The notes under the pieces are model-generated. The model was given only the letters and a program-made list of their open reading frames with translations, was not told where the DNA came from and ran no database searches. A DNA stretch of 43,964 nucleotides from Flavobacteriaceae bacterium (GTDB lineage: Bacteria; Bacteroidota; Bacteroidia; Flavobacteriales; Flavobacteriaceae), in contig JAIPBH010000018.1 in the NCBI GenBank assembly GCA_021739635.1, forward strand, positions 1 through 43,964, given 5' to 3'. Positions within the stretch are counted from its first letter, which is position 1, and each line of letters opens with the position of its first letter. The position numbers and the translations under genes were made by a program. Below, one piece after another: positions 36,492 through 43,964 of this stretch.

Positions 36492-36523
36492 AGCCTGTTA
36501 CCATTTTGGAGACAGGCTTTTTT
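36492..36523 (+). terminator. Rho-independent terminator after secDF
   Basis: AGCCTGT (36492-36498) and ACAGGCT (36512-36518) pair over 7 bp with a 13-base loop, followed by TTTTTT. Confidence 0.82.
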
Positions 36524-36582
36524 GTTTTTATTTATTAAAAATATATAATTAATAGAGTATGTAACTCGAATGTAATTTTATA

Positions 36583-36590
36583 TACATTTG
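36583..36590 (+). promoter_or_regulatory. -7 promoter element (TACATTTG) of the ATP-grasp/GNAT pair
   Basis: A perfect TAnnTTTG match 50 bp before the TTG start at 36641. Confidence 0.55.
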
Positions 36591-36640
36591 CTTAAAATTA
36601 CCAAGTCTCAAATCATAAATAAATCACTAAAATTTTTAAG

Positions 36641-37936
36641 TTGAAAGTACACCAAGCCTTGATCAAAAAATTTCTTTTTGTATCCCGATGGGGCGAATCT
36701 TTAGATATAGCAAATACCATAAAAACTGAAGGAAACGAAGTCAAACTTTTTATCGAGGACAAAGAATCCAAAGAGATTGGTTTTGGTTTTGTTGATAAGG
36801 TCACAAAATGGGAAAAGCATATTGAATGGGCTGATATTATTATTTTTGATTACACTGGTTACGGAAAAATAGCTAGTGAATTAAGAAGCGCTGGTAAATT
36901 AGTTATTGGTGGAACTCAATACACTGACAATTTAGAATTAGATAGAAATTTTGGCCAAGCCGAATTAAAAAAACACAAAATTAAGGTACTGCCATCCAAA
37001 GAATTTACATCATTTAATGATGCTATAAAATATATTGAAAGCAACCCTAATACATACGTTATAAAACCTTGTGGAGAAACTCAAGAACTTAAGCAACTAT
37101 TATTTGTAGGTAGTGATGATGAAGGTTTAGATGCTATTCGTGTGTTAAAAGCCTATGAAAAATCTTGGGGTAATGATTTTGGGAATTTTCAATTACAGCG
37201 AAAAGTTAAAGGTGTAGAAATTTCTATTGCTGCTTTTTTTAATGGGAAAGAATTTATTTATCCCATAAATATAACTTTTGAGCATAAAAAACTATTCCCT
37301 AAAGAGTTAGGTGTTTCTACTGGTGAAATGGGAACTAGTATGTTTTGGACTAAAGATTCTCCAATTTTTGATGCTACACTTTTAAAATTTCAAAATACCC
37401 TTGCAAAACACAATTTCATAGGTCATATTGATATCAATTGTATCGTAAATGGTAATGGCATTTACCCATTAGAATTTACTTCAAGATTTGGATATCCTCA
37501 AATATTTATTCAACGAGCAGGCATAAATGAACCAATAGGAGAGATGTTTCTTAAAATTGCTTCAGGACAAAATTTTAAAATTAATGTCAAAAAAGGGTTT
37601 CAAGTTGGGGCTTTTATAGTTGTTCCACCGTTTCCATATGATGACAAAAAAACATTTAATCTGTTCTCTAAAGATGCAGTAGTTGTATTTAAAAAAAACG
37701 GAAAAGAAGGTGTACATCCAATGCATTTAAAAAAGGTGAATGACGAATGGCTTATTACTGGAAATATGGGTATTGCAGTATTGGTTACAGGCGTTGGCCA
37801 AACTATGAAAGATGCCCAAAAAATGATGTATAACAGAATAAGCAATGTTATTATTAATAATGCCTATTATAGAACAGATATTGGTGATAGATGGGCCGAA
37901 GATTCAGATAAACTATGGTCTTGGGGATTGTTATAA
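36641..37936 (+). CDS. ATP-grasp ligase related to PurD (GARS-like)
   Basis: 431 residues of the phosphoribosylamine-glycine ligase fold. An N-terminal Rossmann-like part (KKFLFVSRWGESLDIANTIK) is followed by ATP-grasp elements: NTYVIKPCGE, DFGNFQLQRKVKGVEISIAAF, GHIDINCIVNGNGIYPLEFTSRFGYPQ. The metal-binding Glu and Arg of the latter are kept. The glycine-loop LDRNFGQAELKKHKIKVLPS matches PurD only loosely, so another acid/amine ligation is possible. No ATG exists at the N-terminus; TTG at 36641 is the best start. A GNAT gene follows after 20 bp, suggesting that the two act together. Confidence 0.72.
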   Translation: MKVHQALIKKFLFVSRWGESLDIANTIKTEGNEVKLFIEDKESKEIGFGFVDKVTKWEKHIEWADIIIFDYTGYGKIASELRSAGKLVIGGTQYTDNLELDRNFGQAELKKHKIKVLPSKEFTSFNDAIKYIESNPNTYVIKPCGETQELKQLLFVGSDDEGLDAIRVLKAYEKSWGNDFGNFQLQRKVKGVEISIAAFFNGKEFIYPINITFEHKKLFPKELGVSTGEMGTSMFWTKDSPIFDATLLKFQNTLAKHNFIGHIDINCIVNGNGIYPLEFTSRFGYPQIFIQRAGINEPIGEMFLKIASGQNFKINVKKGFQVGAFIVVPPFPYDDKKTFNLFSKDAVVVFKKNGKEGVHPMHLKKVNDEWLITGNMGIAVLVTGVGQTMKDAQKMMYNRISNVIINNAYYRTDIGDRWAEDSDKLWSWGLL

Positions 37937-37956
37937 ATTTTTAAAGTTTACTTAAA

Positions 37957-38409
37957 ATGACCTTCGAAGTTTGTGAAAATTGTATTGATTTTTTTAAAAT
38001 TCTTCCAAAAGATTGGCAGGAAAGTATTTTACCTCATTGGGAAACAATTAAAGAAACCACAAAAGGATATCTATTAATAGAAAAACAGAAAATTATTTCT
38101 GGTGGTTTGGTGTTTTCAAAATGTCCACCAGATATGTTATATGCCATTGACGAGGCTAATAAATGGATAAATAAAGGGTATTTATATGTAGGTTTTATTT
38201 TTGTTATTGAAGAAAGAAGACATCAAAATCTAGGCTCAATTTGGTTACATAATTTAAAACAAATGCATCCTAATCAAAAGTATTGGCTAACTATTGAAGA
38301 TTTAAAATTAGATGCTTTTTATACAAGAAATGATTTTAAAAAGGAAAAAATCTTATTCAATGATACTCAAGAAGAATGGCTATATATTTTTGAGCCTAAA
38401 GATTTCTAA
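37957..38409 (+). CDS. GNAT-like acetyltransferase
   Basis: 150 residues with the GNAT core. The strand-4/helix-3 region reads YVGFIFVIEERRHQNLGSIWLHNLKQMHP. This includes the R.xx.G-type acetyl-CoA loop (RRHQNLGS), then YWLTIEDLKLDAFYTRNDFKKEKI at the C-terminus. The loop is less glycine-rich than the consensus Q/RxxGxG/A, so activity is probable but not certain. It follows the ATP-grasp gene by 20 bp and ends 4 bp into the convergent DUF192 gene. The acceptor is unknown. Confidence 0.72.
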   Translation: MTFEVCENCIDFFKILPKDWQESILPHWETIKETTKGYLLIEKQKIISGGLVFSKCPPDMLYAIDEANKWINKGYLYVGFIFVIEERRHQNLGSIWLHNLKQMHPNQKYWLTIEDLKLDAFYTRNDFKKEKILFNDTQEEWLYIFEPKDF

Positions 38410-38897
38410 AAAATAATATCATCACCCACAGAAATTGACCAATAATCAACCAAACCTGAATTTATTTCTAAAACATATTTAGCAGGAACATTTGAAGGCA
38501 ATGAGCTTTCATTAAACGGTTTGGCATTTTTTTGAAAACTCACAATTTTTTTGGTATCATCAATAAAAATTAAATCTAAAGGAATTTTAGTGTTTTTCAT
38601 ATAAAAGAACCGCTCTTTAGTATCATCAAAAATGAAAAGCATCCCTTGATTTGATTTCATAGAATTTCGGTACATCAAACCTGTTTGAGTTTCGTAGTCA
38701 TTATCAGCTATTTCAATATCAAAATTTACTTTTGTTGAGTCTGAAGTAGATTTAAAAATAACAAGATGACCTTCTTTTTTAAAAGCAATTTCTCTTTGTT
38801 TTACAGGTTTATTTGTTTCTTTTTTACAAGAAAATATGCCTATTGAAACACAACCAAAAAAAACAAGAGTATAGAAACTAAACTTTTTAAAAAACAT
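38406..38897 (-). CDS. DUF192 lipoprotein
   Basis: 163 residues from the ATG at 38897, just 2 bp after the lgt stop. A longer reading from 38948 would overlap lgt by 50 bp and push the lipoprotein signal inward. The signal KKFSFYTLVFFGCVSIGIFSC ends at a lipobox Cys. The DUF192 domain follows (DYETQTGLMYRNSMKSNQGM, then FDDTKERFFYMKNTKIPLDLIFID). The family has an unknown role in the periplasm. Lying behind lgt, which lipidates it, is neat but may be coincidence. Confidence 0.83.
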   Translation of the reverse strand: MFFKKFSFYTLVFFGCVSIGIFSCKKETNKPVKQREIAFKKEGHLVIFKSTSDSTKVNFDIEIADNDYETQTGLMYRNSMKSNQGMLFIFDDTKERFFYMKNTKIPLDLIFIDDTKKIVSFQKNAKPFNESSLPSNVPAKYVLEINSGLVDYWSISVGDDIIF

Positions 38898-38898
38898 T

Positions 38899-39828
38899 TT
38901 ACTTAACAGTTGTTTTTGGTTTGTAAACAAACATAAAATATAAGCCAATAATAATAAAAGGAATGCTTAACCATTGACCAGTGTTAAAACCAAACCAGTT
39001 AATATATTCATCACCTTGTGGTTCTTTTACAAATTCTACAAAGAATCGGATAGTCCAAAGCAGTACTAAAAATAAACCAAATAAAAAGCCAGTTTGCTCT
39101 CTTTTCGCCGTTTTTGAGTAGAAAAACCATAAAATTAAAAAGACAAATATGTAACAAAAAGATTCATATAATTGTGCTGGATGTCTATATGGAACAGCAT
39201 CTAAAAGGTTTTGAAATTGCGGATTATCACTCACTGCATAATATGCTTTTTGAACATTTTTAATTCCTGTAAGCTTAACAATTTCACCTTTGTAATAATA
39301 GTCTTGAATAAAACGTACTCCAAAATTAGATTCAGTGATTTTACCTATAATTTCAGAGTTGATAAAATTCCCAATTCTAATAAAAATAGCACCAGATGCA
39401 ACAGAAATAACAACTCTATCTAAAATCCAAAGCAGTGATTTATAATCATATTTTTTTCTGTATAAATACATGCCTATGATAATTCCAATGGCGGCGCCAT
39501 GACTTGCTAAGCCTTGAAAACCAGTAAATTCAAGTTTTGGATGGGTTCTTATAGGAAGAAAAATACTCAAGAAGTCTTGGGTAATTAATTCAGACTGATA
39601 AAATAATACATGACCCAAACGAGCACCAATCATGGTTGCTAAAACGGTATAAATAAATAATGGGTCTAAATATTCTAAAGAAACTTTTTCTTTAGTAAAA
39701 ATACGTTTCATAATGTACCAACCAAGCATAAAAGCTACAATCCACATAACACTATAAAAGTGAAGCTTAAAATTGCCTAAAATTTCTATTCCTGTTAGCG
39801 GATTCCAATCAAACTTTAATAAGTACAT
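38899..39828 (-). CDS. lgt: Prolipoprotein diacylglyceryl transferase
   Basis: Transfers diacylglycerol from phosphatidylglycerol to the lipobox cysteine, the first step of lipoprotein maturation. 309 residues with seven expected membrane segments. Conserved motifs are HGAAIGIIIGMYLYRKKY (the HG region), IRIGNFINSEIIG (the GNF.N.E signature) and YRHPAQLYES. The many lipoproteins in this window are its clients. It is followed at once by the DUF192 lipoprotein gene. Confidence 0.95.
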   Translation of the reverse strand: MYLLKFDWNPLTGIEILGNFKLHFYSVMWIVAFMLGWYIMKRIFTKEKVSLEYLDPLFIYTVLATMIGARLGHVLFYQSELITQDFLSIFLPIRTHPKLEFTGFQGLASHGAAIGIIIGMYLYRKKYDYKSLLWILDRVVISVASGAIFIRIGNFINSEIIGKITESNFGVRFIQDYYYKGEIVKLTGIKNVQKAYYAVSDNPQFQNLLDAVPYRHPAQLYESFCYIFVFLILWFFYSKTAKREQTGFLFGLFLVLLWTIRFFVEFVKEPQGDEYINWFGFNTGQWLSIPFIIIGLYFMFVYKPKTTVK

Positions 39829-39948
39829 AGATTTATAAATTTACCATGTAAAGATAATAGATTGCTATAACTTTTAGAAAGTTTCCAATGTTAAATTGAA
39901 TTTAATTGTAGTTTGATTAAGATTCAGATAGTAAGTTTTTTAACGAAA

Positions 39949-41079
39949 TCATTTAGTAAGTTCTAAGACTTCAACTTCAAAAATTAAATTTGATTTTGGT
40001 GGAATAATAACATTTCCAGTTTCGCCATATGCTAAATAAAAAGGGATAAAAATGGTTGCTTTATCACCAATATGTAATTGTTGAAGGCCTTCTTTTAGTC
40101 CTGTAATCATTTTTGCATTTGGGCTTAAATCTGCTTTAATAGGTTGATAATTATCAGTTGCTTCTAGATTTTCTTCTTCTGTATTTAATGCTTTAGCTAT
40201 TTCTAACTTGCTGGTTTGCAGTAGTCTTCCATCTTCAAAATAAACAGAATAATGTGTTAGTGCTTTTGAGTTTTCTTTTAACTTTTTACCAGTTCCTTTT
40301 TCAGAAACATAAAATTGTAAACCTGATGGTAGCAAAGTGGCTTTTTCTAGTTGTTTATTAAACTTTTCTCTAGTAATTTTTTTAATGGCTTCTTCCTTTG
40401 CAATACGCTTTTTTTCAATGCGTTCAAGTTCTGCAAAGTGATTTATAAAAATATTAGGAGCATCAAAAGCTTTTGCTTTAATACCTATTCTAATAATATT
40501 AACTTCTTTTAAAACAATATCTTCTAAAGGTTTATCATTAGATTCTGAAGTTTTAACATTTGAAATAGAGTCTAAAACATCAAAACCTAATATTAGTTCA
40601 CCAAAAACACTATGTAAATTATCTAAATTTATATTAGGTGTTTCTGTGATGTAAAATTGGCTTCCATTTGTATTTAGACCAGAATTTGCCATGCCTAAAA
40701 TGCCAAGCTTGTTATGTGTTAAATCTGGGTTAAATTCATCATCAAATTTATAGCCTGGATTTCCAAAGCCATTACCTAAAGGATCGCCACCTTGAATAAG
40801 AAAACTATCTATTACGCGATAAAAAAGTGTGCCGTTATAAAACTTTTTCCCTTTATGTATGCTGTCAACTAATCTATTGGTTCCTTCTGCTAACGACACA
40901 AAATTGGCAACAGTATTTGGGGCTTTTTTATAATATAGTTTAGCCAGCATAATACCTTTTGAAGTGTTAAATTCTGCATAAATGCCATCTTCAAGATCTG
41001 GATATTTATTTTGACAAGCAATTACTAAAATACAGAAGCTTAACAAAAAAAACTTAATGATATGACTTATATAACGCAT
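39949..41079 (-). CDS. Cyclophilin-FKBP fusion peptidyl-prolyl isomerase lipoprotein
   Basis: 376 residues. A lipobox cysteine at 22 (FCILVIAC) places it in the periplasm, on a membrane. The cyclophilin domain (about 30-195) has the active-site regions FYRVIDSFLIQGGDPLG, LGMANSGLNTNGSQFYIT and LDNLHSVFGEL. A charged helical linker (KAKAFDAPNIFINHFAELER...) leads to an FKBP domain (about 250-376) with FEDGRLLQT, GLKEGLQQLHIGDKATIFIP and LAYGE. Two unrelated isomerases are thus combined. It starts 12 bp after gldI, a second FKBP-type lipoprotein, so periplasmic folding is the likely theme. Confidence 0.92.
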   Translation of the reverse strand: MRYISHIIKFFLLSFCILVIACQNKYPDLEDGIYAEFNTSKGIMLAKLYYKKAPNTVANFVSLAEGTNRLVDSIHKGKKFYNGTLFYRVIDSFLIQGGDPLGNGFGNPGYKFDDEFNPDLTHNKLGILGMANSGLNTNGSQFYITETPNINLDNLHSVFGELILGFDVLDSISNVKTSESNDKPLEDIVLKEVNIIRIGIKAKAFDAPNIFINHFAELERIEKKRIAKEEAIKKITREKFNKQLEKATLLPSGLQFYVSEKGTGKKLKENSKALTHYSVYFEDGRLLQTSKLEIAKALNTEEENLEATDNYQPIKADLSPNAKMITGLKEGLQQLHIGDKATIFIPFYLAYGETGNVIIPPKSNLIFEVEVLELTK

Positions 41080-41091
41080 GGTATATAAGAT

Positions 41092-41622
41092 TTACTTCTC
41101 AGAAATAGAATTGAGAGTTACTTGGCAAATAAGAGGTATGTTGGTGCCAATTTTATTTTGGTCACCATAATAACCATATGCTTTTAGTGATGGGAAAAAA
41201 AACGTTACAGTTTCACCCGTTTTCATAAGTTTTAAACCTTCACGCATACCGGTAAATAATTCTTCTTTATCCATGGCATAAGTTTGAGTTTTAACATCAT
41301 AAATTAATTTTCCATTTAAAGATTTAACATCATAATTAAAGCTAACAATGTTTCCAAACTTAGGTGTTTTTAAAGAATCAGCATCAATTTTGGTGTTGTA
41401 GTAATACCAAAATCCACTTTGAGATGCTTTATATTCAACTTTTTTTTCTGATAAAATTTTTTGAATACTTGCTTGTTCCTTGGCGTTCAATTTTTTGTTT
41501 CGTTCTACAGATGCATCAATAAACGAACCTGTTTTTACTGAAATGGGTTTTCGTGCTTCTGGTGACTTACAGCCAACAAAAATAAGTAGAACAGCGGCTA
41601 TGTAAAGAATCTTATTCATCAT
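41092..41622 (-). CDS. gldI: Gliding motility-associated peptidyl-prolyl isomerase GldI
   Basis: 176 residues. A lipoprotein signal ends at Cys18 (LLIFVGC). An FKBP-like domain follows (FGNIVSFNYDVKSLNGKLIYD, GMREGLKLMKTGETVTFFFP, KAYGYYGDQNKIGTNIPLIC). GldI is needed for gliding in Flavobacterium, probably by folding components of the motility/type IX secretion machinery. The gene overlaps the phosphoesterase gene by 11 bp; this phosphoesterase-gldI-PPIase order is one I associate with Flavobacteria. Confidence 0.9.
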   Translation of the reverse strand: MMNKILYIAAVLLIFVGCKSPEARKPISVKTGSFIDASVERNKKLNAKEQASIQKILSEKKVEYKASQSGFWYYYNTKIDADSLKTPKFGNIVSFNYDVKSLNGKLIYDVKTQTYAMDKEELFTGMREGLKLMKTGETVTFFFPSLKAYGYYGDQNKIGTNIPLICQVTLNSISEK

Positions 41623-42631
41623 TTAGGGCTTTTGAATAGCTTGGTAAGATACTAATAAAATTTTTAATGGTATCATTTAATGATAATTCACTCCTTCCTC
41701 CAGCAGCGTTTATATGTCCACCACCGTTAAAGTGCGCTCTTGAAAAATCATTCACTGAAAAATTTCCTTTTGAGCGTAATGATATTTTTATAATGTCTTC
41801 TTGCGTGTCTTCAATAAATATGGCGGCAAAAACGATGTTTTCTAAAGATAAACCATAATTTACGACACCTTCAGTATCTCCTTTTTTAAAATTATAGGTG
41901 TTTAATTCATCTTGTGAAAGTGAAATATAAGCTGTTCGAAATTCAGGAATGACCTTTAAGTTATTAAGTGCACAGCCTAAAAGCTGAAGTCTGTCATAAC
42001 TGTTTGTGTCATATACTTGATTATGAATATAAGCACTATCGGCACCTTTTTCAATAAGATTTGCAATTATTCTATGAGTGGTACTAGTGGTACAAGGAAA
42101 TCTAAATGAGCCAGTATCTGTCATAATTCCTAAATAAAGGCAACTAGCTATGTTTTTATCTATTAAATTGGTATCACCAAGCATATCAATAAAATGATAA
42201 ATCATTTCACAAGTTGAACTCATAGTCACATCAGAAAACATAAATTCTGCATAATTATGTGGTTCTTGATGATGGTCAATTAAAATTTTAATGGCTTTGC
42301 TTTGTTCTAAAATGGTTTCCATATTACCAGTTCTATGAAAGGCATTAAAATCTAATGTGAAAATAATATCAGCTTTTTTAATTAGGTTGTTACATGTGTC
42401 TGTTTGGTAATCATGTATTAAAACAGTATTATTTCCAGGAATCCATTTTAAAAAATTAGGGTAATCATTTGGTGCTATAACCGTGGTATAATGATTAAAT
42501 TTTTTAAGAAAATGATACAATCCTAACGTAGAACCCATAGCGTCTCCATCAGGGTTTTTATGTGGAATAATTACAATGTGTTTAGGAGTTGCTAATAAAA
42601 GCTTTATTTTTTGAATGTCTTGTTTTGTCAT
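41612..42631 (-). CDS. DHH-family phosphoesterase, NrnA-like
   Basis: 339 residues. The N-terminal DHH domain has IIPHKNPDGDAMGSTLGLYHFL, FTLDFNAFHRT, and DHHQEPHNYAEFMF, the metal-binding motif. The C-terminal DHHA1 domain has FSRAHFNGGGHINAAGGRS. NrnA relatives degrade short oligoribonucleotides and 3'-phosphoadenosine 5'-phosphate. The start ATG 42631 lies seven bases after a near-consensus -7 element (TATATTCG at 42645-42638), again suggesting a short leader. Confidence 0.9.
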   Translation of the reverse strand: MTKQDIQKIKLLLATPKHIVIIPHKNPDGDAMGSTLGLYHFLKKFNHYTTVIAPNDYPNFLKWIPGNNTVLIHDYQTDTCNNLIKKADIIFTLDFNAFHRTGNMETILEQSKAIKILIDHHQEPHNYAEFMFSDVTMSSTCEMIYHFIDMLGDTNLIDKNIASCLYLGIMTDTGSFRFPCTTSTTHRIIANLIEKGADSAYIHNQVYDTNSYDRLQLLGCALNNLKVIPEFRTAYISLSQDELNTYNFKKGDTEGVVNYGLSLENIVFAAIFIEDTQEDIIKISLRSKGNFSVNDFSRAHFNGGGHINAAGGRSELSLNDTIKNFISILPSYSKALNDE

Positions 42632-42669
42632 AAGAAGCGAATATACAATTTTTTTAAAATTGGATAGAC

Positions 42670-42699
42670 TTGTTTATAATAAGAAATGCATTACTTTTG
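42670..42699 (+). promoter_or_regulatory. Promoter of ndk: TTG (42670) and TACTTTTG (42692-42699)
   Basis: A -33-type TTG and a perfect TAnnTTTG element are separated by 19 bp, the usual spacing. The leader to the ATG at 42810 would be about 105 bases. Confidence 0.65.
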
Positions 42700-42809
42700 C
42701 ACGAAAATTAAAAAGAAGATAGTTAAAATGTTTTCTTAGGAATGAATTCTAATTTCATGAAGGCTTTTTTATTAAATCTTTAAAAATTGAAAAAATTAAA
42801 ATTATAAAA

Positions 42810-43229
42810 ATGGCAACAAATAGAACATTTACAATGCTAAAGCCAGACGCTGTTGAAAAAGGGCATATTGGCGCTATACTAGAAAAGATTTCAGCTTCAG
42901 GATTTAGAATTGTAGCTATGAAATTAACTCAAATGACTAAAAATGATGCAGAAACATTTTATGCAATTCATAATCAACGTCCGTTTTTTGGAGAATTAGT
43001 TGAATACATGACACGTGGTCCTATTGTGGCAGCAATTTTAGAAAAAGATAATGCAGTTGAAGATTTTAGAACCCTTATTGGTGCTACAAATCCTGCTGAT
43101 GCTGCCGAAGGAACTATACGTAAATTATTTGCTGCTTCTATTAGTGAGAATGCTGTTCATGGTAGTGATAGTGATGAAAATGCTGCTATAGAAGGTGCTT
43201 TTCATTTTTCAGGAAGAGAGATGTTTTAG
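42810..43229 (+). CDS. ndk: Nucleoside diphosphate kinase
   Basis: Transfers the terminal phosphate between nucleoside di- and triphosphates through a phosphohistidine. 139 residues. Motifs are [54 protein letters not shown] and the active-site His117 in [12 protein letters not shown]. It is monocistronic with its own promoter and a strong terminator. Confidence 0.97.
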   Translation: MATNRTFTMLKPDAVEKGHIGAILEKISASGFRIVAMKLTQMTKNDAETFYAIHNQRPFFGELVEYMTRGPIVAAILEKDNAVEDFRTLIGATNPADAAEGTIRKLFAASISENAVHGSDSDENAAIEGAFHFSGREMF

Positions 43230-43250
43230 AACTTAAATAATATTATTTGT

Positions 43251-43283
43251 AAAAGCCTTCAATTTTTTGAAGGCTTTTCTTTT
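43251..43283. terminator. Terminator after ndk, symmetric
   Basis: AAAAGCCTTCAA (43251-43262) and TTGAAGGCTTTT (43267-43278) pair over 12 bp with a 4-base loop. A/T runs flank both sides, so it could act in both directions. Confidence 0.92.
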
Positions 43284-43307
43284 TACAGGTTTTAACTTTA
43301 AACCAAC

Positions 43308-43336
43308 AAAAAAGCCTATCAAATTTGATAGGCTTT
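43308..43336 (-). terminator. Terminator of the cold-shock gene
   Basis: A perfect 26-bp palindrome (43311-43336) with arms AAAGCCTATC / GATAGGCTTT, followed on the minus strand by TTTTTT. It lies 25 bp after the stop of the cold-shock gene. Confidence 0.88.
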
Positions 43337-43361
43337 AACTTGTAAAATGTTAAAGTATATA

Positions 43362-43553
43362 TTAGATTACTTTTACGTTTACTGCGTTCAGTCCTTTTTT
43401 ACCTTCTTGTAAATCGAATTCTACTGCATCACCTTCACGAACTTCATCGATTAATCCAGAAATGTGTACAAAATGTTCTTTGTTGTTGCCATCTTCAATG
43501 ATGAATCCAAAACCTTTAGAATCGTTGAAGAATTTTACTGTACCTTTACTCAT
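43362..43553 (-). CDS. Cold-shock domain protein
   Basis: 63 residues forming one OB-fold. RNP1 is KGFGFI (residues 13-18) and RNP2 is EHFVHIS. GTVKFFNDSKGFGFI and the closing LNAVNVKVI are typical. It binds single-stranded RNA or DNA and is thought to act as an RNA chaperone. It has its own promoter and terminator. Confidence 0.96.
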   Translation of the reverse strand: MSKGTVKFFNDSKGFGFIIEDGNNKEHFVHISGLIDEVREGDAVEFDLQEGKKGLNAVNVKVI

Positions 43554-43580
43554 TGTTTAAATATTATAAAAATTAAGCCA

Positions 43581-43588
43581 CAAAGATA
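43581..43588 (-). promoter_or_regulatory. -7 promoter element of the cold-shock gene (TATCTTTG)
   Basis: The minus strand reads TATCTTTG, with TTG 21 bp further upstream (43612-43610). The leader to the ATG at 43553 is about 20-25 bases. Confidence 0.6.
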
Positions 43589-43639
43589 AAACAATTATTA
43601 AGATAAATGCAATAATTAATTTTTTATTTTTAATTGTAA

Positions 43640-43936
43640 TTATCGTAAAATCAGTTTTTTAATTATATCCTTACCCAATTCTTCATTTAGCATATTAATT
43701 ATTTTTTCTTTACCATAACTTAATTCTTCTCTTAAAACGCTTGAACTAAGTTGTACATATAGCGTGTTTCTTTCTAATTGAACAGCAGTTGTGTAGTGGT
43801 TTACTCCATTTCCCATAAGTTTTTCCCATGCATCGGCAACATTAACTTTGTTTAAACCTGTTTCTAATTTATTGGTTTCAACAAATTCCTTTAATGCCTC
43901 TGAAATAGATATATGGTCATTATTGCGTTTTGCCAT
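43640..43936 (-). CDS. DUF721 (DciA-related) protein
   Basis: 98 residues. ISEALKEFVETNKLETGLNK and VADAWEKLMGNGVNHYTTAVQLERNTLYVQL are the DUF721 core, which in other bacteria is shared with the helicase loader DciA. The C-terminus (ELSYGKEKIINMLNEELGKDIIKKLIL) completes the fold. A role in replication is possible; in Bacteroidetes the gene commonly follows recF, to my knowledge. Confidence 0.85.
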   Translation of the reverse strand: MAKRNNDHISISEALKEFVETNKLETGLNKVNVADAWEKLMGNGVNHYTTAVQLERNTLYVQLSSSVLREELSYGKEKIINMLNEELGKDIIKKLILR

Positions 43937-43964
43937 TAGTTTGTTTGTATAGCTTTATAGGGTT
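43936..43964 (-). CDS. 3' end of a truncated upstream gene
   Basis: A minus-strand frame runs in from the window edge as PYKAIQTN and stops at TAA (43938-43936), overlapping the DUF721 ATG as TAATG. Only nine codons are visible, so the product cannot be named; recF would fit the usual context. Confidence 0.4.

Noticed and set aside
38898-38948. 17-residue N-terminal extension of the DUF192 protein
   Set aside because: It would overlap lgt by 50 bp and place the lipoprotein signal inside the protein; the ATG at 38897 gives a standard lipoprotein signal.
42742-42783. 13-codon frame [13 protein letters not shown] in the ndk leader, considered as a leader peptide
   Set aside because: It has no enrichment for a regulatory amino acid and no clear terminator/antiterminator pair follows it. 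The nearby hairpin is only about 5 bp.

Overview
This window is AT-rich chromosomal DNA from a member of the Flavobacteriaceae (Bacteroidetes), probably a marine or gliding genus. The evidence is fused secDF, the gliding lipoprotein gldI, C-terminal type IX secretion sorting domains, an ECF sigma/FecR/TonB-receptor trio, many lipoproteins with a lipobox after a short basic N-terminus, and promoters of the Bacteroidetes form TAnnTTTG with few Shine-Dalgarno sites. I found no insertion sequence, prophage, CRISPR array, tRNA or rRNA.

Layout. 1-51 is the start of a truncated minus-strand gene. 253-2070 holds an AraC-type regulator and a dienelactone hydrolase. 2142-5983 is an ECF sigma, FecR anti-sigma and STN-type TonB receptor operon, divergent from a large acidic lipoprotein (6098-7834). 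8017-10317 carries ffh and folD. 10323-15866 is a minus-strand run: VOC protein, rluF-type pseudouridine synthase, alpha/beta hydrolase, cupin, YitT-like membrane protein, lipoprotein and HerA/DUF853 ATPase. queE follows at 15972 and a secreted YCF48-type protein at 16665-17942. 17981-23140 is the gat locus. 23281-27936 is a minus-strand operon of two secreted proteins (one frameshifted) with a histidine kinase and LuxR-type response regulator. 28361-38409 is a plus-strand run: gyrB, an outer-membrane protein, mdh, a SecD-like small protein, secDF, an ATP-grasp protein and a GNAT. 38406-42631 (minus) has a DUF192 protein, lgt, a cyclophilin-FKBP fusion, gldI and an NrnA-type phosphoesterase. 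ndk, a cold-shock gene and a DUF721 gene close the window.

The most interesting region is the gat locus. A divergent GatC, GatA, and a GatB fused to aspartyl-tRNA synthetase are encoded in one operon. Upstream, after a consensus promoter, lies a 15-codon open frame reading MQTINNNNNFNNPNW (8 Asn). Next come a segment able to form an antiterminator and a perfect 10-bp terminator. The order of parts is that of a classical ribosome-mediated transcription attenuator, here sensing Asn-tRNA. The AspRS half has His where tRNA-discriminating bacterial AspRS has Leu. Together these suggest a covalently joined apparatus for making Asn-tRNA(Asn) by transamidation, controlled by charged Asn-tRNA. GatC itself carries a second Asn-rich run. 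This is read from sequence alone and has not been tested.
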